Shown here: positions 49,847-58,884 of the stretch, piece by piece
Numbering within the stretch: the first letter of the stretch is position 1
How the letters are laid out: the number at the start of each line of letters is the position of its first letter
DNA from: Halobacillus faecis
GTDB lineage: Bacteria; Bacillota; Bacilli; Bacillales; Halobacillaceae
Assembly (NCBI RefSeq): GCF_007991335.1
Contig: NZ_BJYD01000004.1
Coordinates: 186,001-250,000 of the forward strand
Reading direction: 5' to 3'
DNA: 64,000 nucleotides
The notes under the pieces: model-generated
What the model saw: only the letters and a program-made list of their open reading frames with translations
What the model was told of the DNA's origin: nothing
Databases searched by the model: none
Made by a program: the position numbers and the translations under genes

Positions 49847-51610
49847 TTATCGCGGAATCCATATTTTTGAAAAGTCAAAGTGACCGAACGACTGAAACCG
49901 GACGTCCTGGATCATCGGGTGGAACGTGCGGACTTTCACGGGATGGTATTGGAAAATCAACAGGTGCTGTTCTCGTATGTACGTTTCAATCTCATCCATG
50001 ACGCGCTCTCGTCCTTCATACGATTCCTGTCTTTTGAAATCCTCGAGTTTGTCATGGATCCACTGCAATCCCCATTCCGGGAAAAAGCGCCGGAAGAAGA
50101 GGTTCTTATTGTAAAAAGCGCCTAAAAAGGAGAGGTGCGGGTCGAGCGATGACACTTCTCCCATGAAAATCAGATCCACGTCTTTGCCCATATCTTCGGC
50201 ATAGAAATTGGAAAAGTTGAAAGGGTGACGATCGAAATGGATGCCATATTCCGCTCCTCTTTCCTCGAGCCACTCCGCCTCTTTCACTGCACTCGGAAAT
50301 TCAAGGTGAAACAGCTTCAACGGTTCTCCCGAATAGCCGGATTTTTTCAACAGCTCTGGAATCCATGCGCTCTTTTTCTCCAAGTGGGTGGATCGTTTCG
50401 GCACGAAGCTGCTGGCTTCCACGTACTGATGATCACCAGGCGATTCAGGCGCATCGCCAAAGGCGCGCCAACCGAAAGCGTCCGCCATCCTTTCGATATC
50501 CAGAAGGTGATAGACGGCTTCCCGGAAGTAAGGATCCTGCACGATGTTCTTTTTATGAAAATTGAACGTCAGGAAGCGAAATCCGGTTTCGATTTCGTGC
50601 TTCTGAGCCGGGTTCATGTCTTCTCCGTCTGCCACCGTGAAATTGATGATACTCGCAGCTTCCTGGGAAACTTTGAAAAATTGGACCTCGTCAAGCAATG
50701 GCCGCTCTTTAAAATATCCATCAAAGGCGGCGAGGACGAGCTTGTTCTCTGTACGTTCCTTCAAATAAAAAGGTCCGGTTCCGATCCACTCCTGTTCATC
50801 GAACGGTGTACCGGAAGGGAGGATACACAGGTTCGATGCCGCCATGTATCTTGGGAAAAATGGATTGGGTTTGTCTAAATGAATGATGACTTTATAACGG
50901 CTCGGACAATCGATGCTCCGGATCCCTTCCGTCAGCCAGGATGTGGAGGCTTCCGTGTTCATCGCTCTCCATAACGTGGATTGGACATCCTCGCTCGTCA
51001 GCTCTTCATCAGTATGGAAGCGCACCCCTTTTCGTAAATGGAACGTCCACGTCCGGGACGAGTCGTCAACTTCTACATGATGGGCAATGTGGGGGCGGAC
51101 TTCATCTTTTTCCGCATCATATTTCAGCAGCGGATCCCCGAGCTGTTCAATCATATGGGCTTCGAATGTGATCGAAACTTCCAGCGGGTCGAGGGTCGTC
51201 AGCGATCGTGCAATGAAAGCATGGAGCACGTCTTTCGGACTGCTCTGCTCCCTGTAGCTGAACATTTTGCGGATATCATAGGATGCTTTGGCAATCCATG
51301 ACTTCGGGATCGGCAGTCGCAGCAGGTGGGCCGCTTCATCCAGTTCGTCCCGATCGACACACGCGGTGACGAAGTCCTCCACTTCCTTTTGGAACGGTTT
51401 CGGAAAAAGGAGGGTCGACCGTTTCCCGCGTCCTTTTCCGGGAATGTACGTCAGCTTTCCATTCGCTTCCAGTTCTTTCAAAATTCTCTTCGCATTTTTT
51501 TGAGAGCAGTACCAAATAGCTTCAAGCTCCTGCAGCTTGAACGCGATCGTTTGGGCTTCTTCCCGTTCATACAGATGAGCCCTCAATGAAAAATACCGTT
51601 CATCAAGCAT
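49847..51610 (-). CDS. SgrR-family transcriptional regulator (HTH plus solute-binding domain)
   Basis: 587 residues. The N-terminal winged helix (about 1-110, with TIAFKLQELEAIWYCSQKNA) is fused to an ABC solute-binding domain of the peptide/nickel type (SBP_bac_5, about 150-570, with TFHLRKGVRFHTDEELTSED and NPFFPRYMAASNLCIL). In the SgrR family the second domain senses a small molecule and the first binds DNA. It is divergent from an MFS gene 97 bases away, its likely target. Confidence 0.88.
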   Translation of the reverse strand: MLDERYFSLRAHLYEREEAQTIAFKLQELEAIWYCSQKNAKRILKELEANGKLTYIPGKGRGKRSTLLFPKPFQKEVEDFVTACVDRDELDEAAHLLRLPIPKSWIAKASYDIRKMFSYREQSSPKDVLHAFIARSLTTLDPLEVSITFEAHMIEQLGDPLLKYDAEKDEVRPHIAHHVEVDDSSRTWTFHLRKGVRFHTDEELTSEDVQSTLWRAMNTEASTSWLTEGIRSIDCPSRYKVIIHLDKPNPFFPRYMAASNLCILPSGTPFDEQEWIGTGPFYLKERTENKLVLAAFDGYFKERPLLDEVQFFKVSQEAASIINFTVADGEDMNPAQKHEIETGFRFLTFNFHKKNIVQDPYFREAVYHLLDIERMADAFGWRAFGDAPESPGDHQYVEASSFVPKRSTHLEKKSAWIPELLKKSGYSGEPLKLFHLEFPSAVKEAEWLEERGAEYGIHFDRHPFNFSNFYAEDMGKDVDLIFMGEVSSLDPHLSFLGAFYNKNLFFRRFFPEWGLQWIHDKLEDFKRQESYEGRERVMDEIETYIREQHLLIFQYHPVKVRTFHPMIQDVRFQSFGHFDFSKIWIPR

Positions 51611-51707
51611 CGATACACCTCCTAAAAGGGGACAGATTTTTCTAAATTGTACCCTTTTTACCCCTTTTTGGAAAGTTCATAATAGAGGGAGCAAAGGGGG
51701 AGGTCAC
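51611..51707. promoter_or_regulatory. divergent promoter between SgrR-like regulator and MFS gene
   Basis: A 97-base spacer with ribosome-binding sites on both sides (AGGAGGTG for the regulator, GGGGGAGG for the MFS gene). CATAATAG around 51677 is a possible -10 for the transporter. No clear operator is seen. Confidence 0.4.
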
Positions 51708-52973
51708 ATGTTCAAAGAATTGCATCCAAACATCCGGATCCGCATTTATACATCCTTTCTAAGCCGGGTCGTAGGGGCAGCTGTGTTTCCATTCATGGCG
51801 ATTTATTTTACAAAAGAAATCAATGCGACGGTGGCGGGCGTTCTGCTGCTGATTCAAGTCGCTGCCCAGTTCCTGACGGGTCTTTATGGTGGGTACTTGG
51901 CGGATATCATTGGCCGGAAACGCTTGATGGTGACAGGGGAGATCTTGAAGCTTGTCGCTTTCATCGGCATGTTCCTCGCAAACTCTCCGTGGTTCCAATC
52001 CGCCTGGGTGACGTTTTTCATGCTGCTGCTCATCGGTATAGCCGGAGGACTCGTGAACCCAGCGGCCGAGGCGATGCTCATCGATGTAAGTACGAAAGAT
52101 TCACGGGCGTTCATGTATGCGATCAACTACTGGGCAATCAACATGTCGATGATGATCGGACTCATGATCGGCGGCTGGTTTTTCGAGAGGAACCTGTTCG
52201 AATTGATCGCCGTCCTGTTAGCCATCAGCTTGTTGACGCTCTGGATGACAAATACGAAGATCACCGACACATACGTCGTGAGCGAAGAGAAAGTGAGGGA
52301 AGGGTACGGACTGAAGCCGGTGTTGAAAAATTACAGCCTCGTCGTGAAAGATGTCCCGTTCCTCGCGTTCACGATCGGCGGGATCGCGATCTTAGGGATC
52401 GAATTCCAGCGCAACAATTTCATTTCCGTCCGTTTAGAGCAGGACATCGCATCAAGCATGATGGATCTTTTCGTTCTATTTTCATTTGAACTGGACGGCA
52501 TCCGGCTGCTCAGCCTGTTGACGGTGGCGAACACTTTATTTATCGTCCTGTTTACATCCCTATTCTCAAAATGGATCAAAGGGAAGAAAGAAGAACCGAT
52601 CATGTATGCCGGTTTCGCCTTGTTCGGGCTGGGCTATGCGTTCCTCGCGTTCAGCAATCATATCCCAGGACTTTTCATTGCTGTCATTGTCCTTTCGGTT
52701 GGGGAATTGTTGTATGTTCCGACAAGGCAGTCCATCCTGGCTGATATCGTCGATGACACGCGGCGGGGAGCCTATATGGCTTTCAACGGACTCGTCTTTC
52801 AGTTCGGAAAAGTCCTCGGTGCTCTAGGGATCATCATCGGAAATGTCATCGGAGGGTACGGCATGGCTATGCTTTATGTCGGGCTCGTGTTCGCAGGTAT
52901 TCATTTTTCCAGAATGGCGATCCGGCGCAGGAAGTCGACGGAAGAAATCGTTCTTGAGGCGAGTGGGTCCTAA
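51708..52973 (+). CDS. MFS transporter
   Basis: 421 residues with 12 predicted helices. Motif A between helices 2 and 3 reads GGYLADIIGRKRLMV. A central cytoplasmic loop of about 60 residues links the halves. The start is ATG behind GGGGGAGGTCAC. It is probably an efflux pump for a sugar-phosphate-like, peptide or drug substrate controlled by the divergent SgrR-type regulator (compare sgrR-setA in enterobacteria). The substrate is not deducible. Confidence 0.88.
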   Translation: MFKELHPNIRIRIYTSFLSRVVGAAVFPFMAIYFTKEINATVAGVLLLIQVAAQFLTGLYGGYLADIIGRKRLMVTGEILKLVAFIGMFLANSPWFQSAWVTFFMLLLIGIAGGLVNPAAEAMLIDVSTKDSRAFMYAINYWAINMSMMIGLMIGGWFFERNLFELIAVLLAISLLTLWMTNTKITDTYVVSEEKVREGYGLKPVLKNYSLVVKDVPFLAFTIGGIAILGIEFQRNNFISVRLEQDIASSMMDLFVLFSFELDGIRLLSLLTVANTLFIVLFTSLFSKWIKGKKEEPIMYAGFALFGLGYAFLAFSNHIPGLFIAVIVLSVGELLYVPTRQSILADIVDDTRRGAYMAFNGLVFQFGKVLGALGIIIGNVIGGYGMAMLYVGLVFAGIHFSRMAIRRRKSTEEIVLEASGS

Positions 52974-53037
52974 AGGGTACACGCAATAGTATTCCACTTA
53001 CGAACCTCGAAGGTCTATAAGGAAAAGAGAGCAATAG

Positions 53038-53073
53038 CAACCAGCCCCCGGTGATAAGCCGGGGGCTGGTTTA
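53038..53073. terminator. bidirectional terminator
   Basis: Stem AACCAGCCCCCGG/CCGGGGGCTGGTT with loop TGATAAG, between convergent genes. Confidence 0.92.
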
Positions 53074-53075
53074 TG

Positions 53076-53855
53076 TTAAAGTTGTCCATCATACCAGGAG
53101 AAGTAACCGAAATAGAGTGAGACCGCGATCGTCACCCCGAGCATTCCGAACATCATCACCGGAAAAAGCCAGTCTTTCCGCCGTACTCTCATCGGACGGT
53201 AAAACGTGCGTGCCTTCGCACCGGTGAACCCTTTCGATTCCATCGCGATCGCCGTCCGCTCCGCTTTCCGTATCGCACCGGCCAGGAGGGGAATCGCGAA
53301 CCTTTGGTACTGAAACAGTTTTTCCTTCCACGAATCCGGTCGGTTGACGCCGCGGATGCGGTGCGCCGCACGAATCTGTTGGAATTCCGTCTTCAACATC
53401 GGCAAAAAACGATACCCGGCAAGCACCCCGTAAGCGATTTTCGGTGGCAGCTTCAACTGTTGGATCAGGCTCAATATGAAATGGACCATGTTCGTCGTGA
53501 ACAAAAACAGCAGCGACAAACTGGCAAACGCAAGGACCCTCAGACCGAGAGCCGCCGCCGTCCAGATGTCTTCCGTTGGAAACTCCATCCCGAGGAATGA
53601 AACGGTTTCGGAAGTGGCGGTAGCGGTGTCCGAAAAGACGATTGTCGTCCAAAACATCCCGAAGGCGAACAGGGTGAACGGAATGAAATAATACAGGTAG
53701 TATCTTTTTTTGAACGTCCCGAACAGGAAGGTGACAAGAACGGTCCACCCGATGTAGAGCAAAGGCGTGACCGGATCGAATACGAAAGCGAGAAGGAAGA
53801 CGGCCCCGATGATCGTCAGCGCTTTGACCGTCGGATTCAGGTCATGAAGAAACAT
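53076..53855 (-). CDS. ykoC: ECF transporter transmembrane component EcfT (YkoC)
   Basis: 259 residues with about six helices. The two coupling motifs that dock onto the ATPases are present: IRAAHRIRGV and AIAMESKGF (A-R-G type). Together with YkoD and YkoE it forms a dedicated energy-coupling-factor importer. It overlaps the end of ykoD by 14 bases. Last gene of the TPP-controlled operon. Confidence 0.92.
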   Translation of the reverse strand: MFLHDLNPTVKALTIIGAVFLLAFVFDPVTPLLYIGWTVLVTFLFGTFKKRYYLYYFIPFTLFAFGMFWTTIVFSDTATATSETVSFLGMEFPTEDIWTAAALGLRVLAFASLSLLFLFTTNMVHFILSLIQQLKLPPKIAYGVLAGYRFLPMLKTEFQQIRAAHRIRGVNRPDSWKEKLFQYQRFAIPLLAGAIRKAERTAIAMESKGFTGAKARTFYRPMRVRRKDWLFPVMMFGMLGVTIAVSLYFGYFSWYDGQL

Positions 53856-55464
53856 ACGCAGGCTCCTCTCGCTTCAAAACGGCACGCTTCCATTGTTCTC
53901 TTGGAGGCAGCTCCAGATGATGGTCGACCAAATCAGGACGGGCCCAAAGTTCCTTCGGCTGATCATCAAAGCGGAGTTCGCCTTCGTTCATGACAAGCAC
54001 TCTTGTCGCGTATTTGTCCACGAGCTCCATGTCATGCGTGATCATCACGATCGTCGTCCCGTTTTCATGTTTTTCTTTTAAGAGGGACATCAAATCTGAG
54101 GTCGACATTTCATCCTGCCCGAACGTCGGTTCATCAAGGAAAAGCATCTGCTGATCCTCGACGATCATCGTCGCGACACTCAAGCGCCGCTTCTGTCCCT
54201 GACTGAGAAGGAAGGGATGCTGATTCTCCAGTCCGTCCAACCGGCAGAACTTCAATGTTTCTTCGACGATCCCGGTCCATTCCGCTTCTTTCATGCCGGC
54301 ATGCCGGAGACTGAAGGCGACTTCCTCATACACCGTATCTGTAATGAACTGGTGTTCCGGATTTTGAAAGACATACCCGACCTCTTTGCGCATCTCATTC
54401 TCTTTCCATTTCTTCAGGGAGCGTCCGTGCAGGGTAACTGTCCCCTTGGTCGGTGACTGGATGCCCGCAAGGATTCTCGATAAGGAAGATTTCCCGCTCC
54501 CGTTCTCCCCGACGATCGCCACCCATTCCCCTTCATGAAAAGTGACATGGATGTTTTGCAAAATAGACTTCCAGTGCACATCCTCTGCTTTCAACAATAC
54601 CTTCCCAGCAGATTCCGCAGGAGGATTCTCTGGGAAAGCAACAGCCGGCATTTCTCCTATGTGCAGCGGGTAGGGAGGCGTCCATTCCTGTTCCAGAGCT
54701 GTCCTTGTGGCATAAGGGAGCTGGATCCCCATTTCATGAATGTCCCGGGCGTAGGTTTTCAAATGATCGTGGAGTGGACCATCGTAGGCAAGCCCCCCAT
54801 CTTCATGAATGATGAGGACTCGTTCCAACAAGTCCAGCCAGCCTTCCAACTTATGCTCAATGACAATCAGGGTGAAAGACAGATCTTTTTTCAATCTCAC
54901 TAAAAGCTGGATGAATTCTTTCCGCGCCACTGGATCCAAATTCGCTGTCGGTTCATCGAGGATCAGCACCTCAGGCTCCATCGCGAGGATGCAGGCGAGC
55001 GCGACTTTCTGCTTCTGTCCGCCGGAAAGCTCGGAGATGTTCGCCGTTTTGTATGCTTCCATCCCGACGGAGCGTAAAGCCGTATCCACTTTTTCTACCA
55101 TCGACGCGTAAGGGGTATTCAAGTTCTCAAGCCCGAAGGCCACTTCATCTTCAACCGTGATCATGCAAAACTGCGTCTCTGGATCTTGGAAAACGACGCC
55201 CGCGTTCTGTGCCATTTCACCGGCGGGATAGGAGTCGGTGTTCCGTCCTTTCACATAGACTTCTCCCTGCATGGAACCGTCCAGTTCCCTCGGGTAGAGG
55301 CCATTCAGGCAGTGGGTGAGGGAGCTTTTCCCCGACCCGCTCGGACCGAGGATCAGCACGTTTTCTCCTTCATCGATGGAAAAATCAAGACGGGACAGCA
55401 CAGGCTTCTGTCTTTCCTCATAATGGAGGGTGAGGTCCTCGACACGTATCACTTCCTGACTCAT
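53842..55464 (-). CDS. ykoD: ECF transporter double ATPase (YkoD)
   Basis: 540 residues with two complete ABC domains in one chain. The first has Walker A GPSGSGKSS (40-48) and signature LSGGQKQKVAL. The second has Walker A GENGSGKSS and signature LSQGQKRRLSV, with Walker B stretches VLILDEPTANLD and LFLDEPTFG. It drives uptake of the substrate bound by YkoE. It overlaps ykoE by four bases. Confidence 0.94.
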   Translation of the reverse strand: MSQEVIRVEDLTLHYEERQKPVLSRLDFSIDEGENVLILGPSGSGKSSLTHCLNGLYPRELDGSMQGEVYVKGRNTDSYPAGEMAQNAGVVFQDPETQFCMITVEDEVAFGLENLNTPYASMVEKVDTALRSVGMEAYKTANISELSGGQKQKVALACILAMEPEVLILDEPTANLDPVARKEFIQLLVRLKKDLSFTLIVIEHKLEGWLDLLERVLIIHEDGGLAYDGPLHDHLKTYARDIHEMGIQLPYATRTALEQEWTPPYPLHIGEMPAVAFPENPPAESAGKVLLKAEDVHWKSILQNIHVTFHEGEWVAIVGENGSGKSSLSRILAGIQSPTKGTVTLHGRSLKKWKENEMRKEVGYVFQNPEHQFITDTVYEEVAFSLRHAGMKEAEWTGIVEETLKFCRLDGLENQHPFLLSQGQKRRLSVATMIVEDQQMLFLDEPTFGQDEMSTSDLMSLLKEKHENGTTIVMITHDMELVDKYATRVLVMNEGELRFDDQPKELWARPDLVDHHLELPPREQWKRAVLKREEPAYVSS

Positions 55465-56039
55465 GCTGCATGCTTCCTTCGGTGTTCTTTTCCGAGAGCG
55501 AAGCTTGAAAGGACACCCGTCTTCGCCAAGGCATCACTGAGCGCTTTGCCTGCGACACCAGAGATGATGGCGCCGCTGATCATGCGGGCGATGAACATGG
55601 CTGCGACGTACCCTGTGCTGAGGGCTGCATAACCGGATAGGAAGTAGCCCCACACGAAGCTGAACACAGCGGCCATCACGCCGGCAAGCATGAGGGTGAA
55701 CAGGTCATAACGCTTATACCTCGTCATCGCGAAGGCGGACTCTGCCCCGAGCCCTTGGATCATCCCTGAAACGAGGAGCATGGGACCGACGGCGTTGCCG
55801 AGCAGCACTTCGACCGCGGCCGCAATTGTTTCGGATAAAAACGCGGCGCCGGGTTTGCGGATGATGTAAGCTGCGATGATCGATACGATGCACCAGATGC
55901 CGAAGATGAGGTCATAGCCGATCGGTCCGAAAAAGCCGACGAGGATCTTCCCGACCGGAAGGAACGCCAGATAGACGACTGCAAAAACGACAGAAAGGAC
56001 GGACATGACGACGATTTCTTTCAGTTTCCAGCTGTTCAT
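55461..56039 (-). CDS. ykoE: ECF transporter substrate-binding S component (YkoE)
   Basis: 192 residues with five to six helices. The N-terminus LKEIVVMSVLSVVFAVVYLAF is typical of S components, and GMIQGLGAESAFAMTRYKRYD is characteristic of YkoE, specific for hydroxymethylpyrimidine or thiamine. It overlaps ykoF by four bases and ykoD by four bases, so the operon is tightly coupled. Confidence 0.92.
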   Translation of the reverse strand: MNSWKLKEIVVMSVLSVVFAVVYLAFLPVGKILVGFFGPIGYDLIFGIWCIVSIIAAYIIRKPGAAFLSETIAAAVEVLLGNAVGPMLLVSGMIQGLGAESAFAMTRYKRYDLFTLMLAGVMAAVFSFVWGYFLSGYAALSTGYVAAMFIARMISGAIISGVAGKALSDALAKTGVLSSFALGKEHRRKHAA

Positions 56040-56638
56040 GAGCGATCATCCTTATGGGAAGGGCTGTTGGCGGAGACCGTCACGGTCATCACGGTGTGAG
56101 AAGATCCGCTCGCTTCTGTTTCTCTGAAGACATCCTCAAGTCCAGTGAAAATGTCGCTTGTGTCTCCATCGAGACGGGTGGAGTAGTGGGCGGGTGTGAC
56201 TTCGACGCCTTTTTCTTTCATCGCTTGTATTTGACGGTAGATCGTGTCCATATAATCGCCGCCACCCATCGGATACAGGGAGAACTTCGCTGCGACCCGC
56301 TGTTCGATGTTCTTGGATTGAGGCTTGTTCAATCGTTCCTCGGATTCATCCATATGGACATCCCCGGACGAATCTCCCGGGCAGCCGATGGAAAACGTTC
56401 CTTGAAAAGCGACATGGACGCCCGTTTTCGCGATATGTAATAGAATCGCTTCCGTGACATCGAAGACGTGCTCCATCCGGCCACGCACAGTTGTCGTAAC
56501 GTCATCCGTCTTCATCCATACTTTCGAGCTGTCCACCTCACGTAAGCTCGCCTTGATATAATCCACGAAGTCGTCGGCCATCGGGTGTACGGAAAAAGAG
56601 CAACCCGCGATTCTTGAATTTCCACAGTTGTTTTCCAT
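56036..56638 (-). CDS. ykoF: thiamine/HMP-binding protein (YkoF)
   Basis: 200 residues from ATG behind AGGAGGAATGAG. Two repeats of the Ykof ferredoxin-like domain are visible: AGCSFSVHPMADDFVDYI near residue 12 and AAKFSLYPMGGGDYMDTI near 115. Each forms part of a pocket for a thiamine-type pyrimidine. It is a soluble partner of the YkoEDC importer. It is the first gene after the TPP riboswitch. Confidence 0.93.
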   Translation of the reverse strand: MENNCGNSRIAGCSFSVHPMADDFVDYIKASLREVDSSKVWMKTDDVTTTVRGRMEHVFDVTEAILLHIAKTGVHVAFQGTFSIGCPGDSSGDVHMDESEERLNKPQSKNIEQRVAAKFSLYPMGGGDYMDTIYRQIQAMKEKGVEVTPAHYSTRLDGDTSDIFTGLEDVFRETEASGSSHTVMTVTVSANSPSHKDDRS

Positions 56639-56664
56639 TTCTCATTCCTCCTTTTTTTTGAGCA

Positions 56665-56827
56665 CAAAAAAACTGCATCCCACGGGAATGCAGTCTACCA
56701 ATCATAAAGGAAGAACCAGTCAGGTCCTTGTGAATGACGACTGCACTTCCCCACGCTAGTATTATCTAGTTCGGGTTCCAAGGGTCGGAATAGCTCCTCT
56801 CAGCCGCTTCAAGCAGCTCCCCCAGTG
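56665..56827 (-). promoter_or_regulatory. TPP (thiamine) riboswitch with terminator
   Basis: On the minus strand: CACTGGGGGAGCTG, GGCTGAGAGG (pyrimidine-sensing arm), then GACCCTTGGAACCCGAACTAG and ATAATACTAGCGTGGGGAAG. A terminator ACTGCAT/ATGCAGT followed by seven T residues lies 50 bases on at 56665-56695. A promoter candidate (TTTACA, 17 bases, TACGAT) sits just upstream. It shuts off ykoFEDC when thiamine pyrophosphate is abundant. Confidence 0.96.
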
Positions 56828-56907
56828 CAAAACGCGTATGCAGTTCTTGTACGTTGCTCTTATCGTAGCGAAGAGTCATAGATTTGTAAACCATCTTTTT
56901 CTAGAAA

Positions 56908-56944
56908 ATAAAAAGACCAGATTGCCCTGGGGCGAATCCGGTCC
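56908..56944 (-). terminator. rho-independent terminator
   Basis: Stem GACCGGATTCGCC/GGCAATCTGGTC (one mismatch), with T-run on the minus strand. Confidence 0.85.
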
Positions 56945-56948
56945 ATGC

Positions 56949-57179
56949 TTAGGCTTTCGACAAGCGCAGCTTCATCACATTCTGATCTATGACACAATCG
57001 ATATACGGTACGCGTTCATAAGGATAATAAGTGACAGAGGTCGGCGTCACATCCATGAGTCGATACAGGTCCTCGGTTGAAGCTACATCATTCAACACCA
57101 ATTGGACATCTTCACCAGTCAAAGAGGAGAACTTGGCCGAAGTGTAACCTTCATTTTTCATAAATTGGAGTAAATCCAT
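56949..57179 (-). CDS. small hypothetical protein
   Basis: 76 residues from ATG behind ATAAGGAGACTATT. Soluble; an N-terminal helix MDLLQFMKNEGYTSAKF, then strands TPTSVTYYPYERVPYIDCVID. No family is recognised. It is a single gene with its own terminator. Confidence 0.6.
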   Translation of the reverse strand: MDLLQFMKNEGYTSAKFSSLTGEDVQLVLNDVASTEDLYRLMDVTPTSVTYYPYERVPYIDCVIDQNVMKLRLSKA

Positions 57180-57325
57180 AATAGTCTCCTTATAATATGA
57201 CCTTGAACAGTAAATTTTCCCTGAATAACAAAATTTGAAACATCAATCGTTGAAATAACTTGGCGACTTTCTTCTAACTGTTATTCTACTATAATAAGAG
57301 TCAGAAAGGAAACAAAGATTTTCGA

Positions 57326-57354
57326 AAAAAAACAGGCGCATCGCCGCGCCTGAT
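57326..57354 (-). terminator. rho-independent terminator
   Basis: Stem CAGGCGC/GCGCCTG with a T-run on the minus strand, right after the DUF420 gene. Confidence 0.85.
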
Positions 57355-57360
57355 CTTTTA

Positions 57361-57882
57361 TCAATAATAAGGGGAGATCATCAAGTAGACGATGACTCCA
57401 GTGAGACTGACATACAGCCATAAAGGCATCGTCCACCGCGCAATTTTCCGGTGCTTATCCACTTTCATCGCAAGCCCGCGGAACAAAGTAAGCAGCGCGA
57501 GAGGCACAATCAGTGCAGCCAGTACGATATGGGTGATCAAAATGAAATAATAGATGCCGGCAACGATCCCTTCACCACCGAAAGACGTCGACTCCGCCAT
57601 CGAATGGTACGTCAGGTACGAAACAAGGAAAAGCGCCGTCGACGTGAAAGCAGTGAAGATGAAGCGCTTGTGCCACTTGACGTTTTTCCTGATGATCATG
57701 AACAGCGCAGCCAACAGGAAAACGAACGTAAAGGAATTCAAGACGGCATTCAGGAGGGGAAGGAGTTTGATGTTGAATCCGAGATCCCCGTCAACTTTCG
57801 GTAAAAACAATAAGGCCACAACGATGAGGTTGATGGCGATGGAAAGTCCCACGACCCATGGGACGTAATTGAATTTTTTCAT
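57361..57882 (-). CDS. DUF420 membrane protein (CtaM/YozB-like)
   Basis: 173 residues with five helices. The DUF420 pattern is clear: NAVLNSFTFVFLLAALFMI, VKWHKRFIFTAF, then VSYLTYH and THIVLAALIVPLALLTL, with conserved His residues (KWHKR, TYH, THI, DKHRKIARWT) that may bind haem or copper. CtaM in staphylococci is needed for haem-copper oxidase maturation. That role here is inference. Confidence 0.85.
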   Translation of the reverse strand: MKKFNYVPWVVGLSIAINLIVVALLFLPKVDGDLGFNIKLLPLLNAVLNSFTFVFLLAALFMIIRKNVKWHKRFIFTAFTSTALFLVSYLTYHSMAESTSFGGEGIVAGIYYFILITHIVLAALIVPLALLTLFRGLAMKVDKHRKIARWTMPLWLYVSLTGVIVYLMISPYY

Positions 57883-58050
57883 GGTATCGATCCTTTCTCA
57901 AAGCTCTTTATATAGAATCCTAGTTAAGTATAAAGAATGTGAGGGAAGAATGCTATGACAGAAAACGCACAATTTGTCGAACGAGCATATTGGAATTTAA
58001 ATCTAAGGGTAAACCCACATATAACCAAGACAATTATGAAAGGCATGGAA

Positions 58051-58084
58051 AAAGAGATGGGGCAAAAGCTCCATCTCTTTTTCG
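58051..58084 (+). terminator. terminator-like hairpin
   Basis: Stem AAAGAGATGG/CCATCTCTTT with loop GGCAAAAGCT and T-run. No clear + gene lies directly before it. A short frame at about 57955-58101 overlaps it and is not accepted as a gene. Confidence 0.6.
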
Positions 58085-58156
58085 TCGTCCTGGGTGAATA
58101 GGCAAACCGATGACGACGAAAACCCATAGGATATTACACAGAAAGGAGGGATTTCG

Positions 58157-58582
58157 ATGTCTGAAAGAAACTTGTTCCTCAGATTCATAGGCACAGGACT
58201 TGAACTCATCCTATCCGGATTCCTCGCCATCCTCTATACAGAAACGCAGAACACAGGGCGCGGCTTCGATCCGAACCCCATCTTTTGGAAAGCGTTCATC
58301 ATCATCCATGTCTCGCTGCTCATTCTCATCCCGCTGTTTGCGAAAGGGAGGACGATCGGCATGCTGTTGACGCATCTGACCATCGAAACGAATGCAGGGA
58401 AGCCGCCGACCATCATGCAGATTCTCATCCGTGTCATCCTGGGGTTCGGCCCGGTCATCCTTACACAGGGAATGTGGTATTGGATTTCCTTCGTCACCGG
58501 TTTGATGGATTCGAAAGGGAGAGGGTGGAGTGAGATCGTCTCCTTTACGACGATTAAATGGAAAGAGCCTCCGTTGGAATAA
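58157..58582 (+). CDS. RDD-family membrane protein
   Basis: 141 residues from ATG behind AAAGGAGGGATTTCG. RDD-type layout: NLFLRFIGTGLELILSGF (the Arg and acidic residue of the family appear as R and E), KGRTIGMLLTHLTIE and IRVILGFGPVIL. Three helices. Some RDD proteins are ion antiporters in halophiles. The function here is unknown. Confidence 0.75.
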   Translation: MSERNLFLRFIGTGLELILSGFLAILYTETQNTGRGFDPNPIFWKAFIIIHVSLLILIPLFAKGRTIGMLLTHLTIETNAGKPPTIMQILIRVILGFGPVILTQGMWYWISFVTGLMDSKGRGWSEIVSFTTIKWKEPPLE

Positions 58583-58587
58583 GAGGC

Positions 58588-58884
58588 TCACGCTACCACT
58601 GCTTTCCGGTATCGGAACAGGCTTGCCCCTATAGCAATGAATGTGATCAACACAAGGATCCAAATCGCATCACGGTAAGCAGAAAAGGATAGGGACTGGA
58701 TCCAGTCATGATAAAGTTCAATGGCGAGCCAGCCGATCGGGAAGATTGGTGCCGCTTTTGCATAGGAAGCGTTCAGCACGGCCTTTCCTTCCTCCGTTTT
58801 TCCCTTCTTCCCCCAGGTAAAGCGTAATAGATAAACGAGCGCTACTAAAAAGATCGGGGTCAAAAAAAGCCCTACAAACATCAT
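58588..58884 (-). CDS. small three-helix membrane protein
   Basis: 98 residues, ATG overlapping the stop of the preceding 52-residue gene (ATGA). Helices at about 3-22, 46-62 and 74-92, with a basic loop WGKKGKTEEGKAVLNASYAK. No family is recognised. It is convergent with the RDD gene. Confidence 0.6.
   Translation of the reverse strand: MMFVGLFLTPIFLVALVYLLRFTWGKKGKTEEGKAVLNASYAKAAPIFPIGWLAIELYHDWIQSLSFSAYRDAIWILVLITFIAIGASLFRYRKAVVA

Noticed and set aside
50225-50878. + strand frame of over 200 codons inside the SgrR-like gene
   Set aside because: Antisense shadow; no ribosome-binding site and no recognisable protein features.
53089-53748. Long minus-strand frame overlapping ykoC
   Set aside because: Out-of-frame shadow of ykoC, which carries both EcfT coupling motifs.
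57955-58101. 48-codon frame on the + strand
   Set aside because: It runs through a terminator-like hairpin and has only a weak ribosome-binding site.
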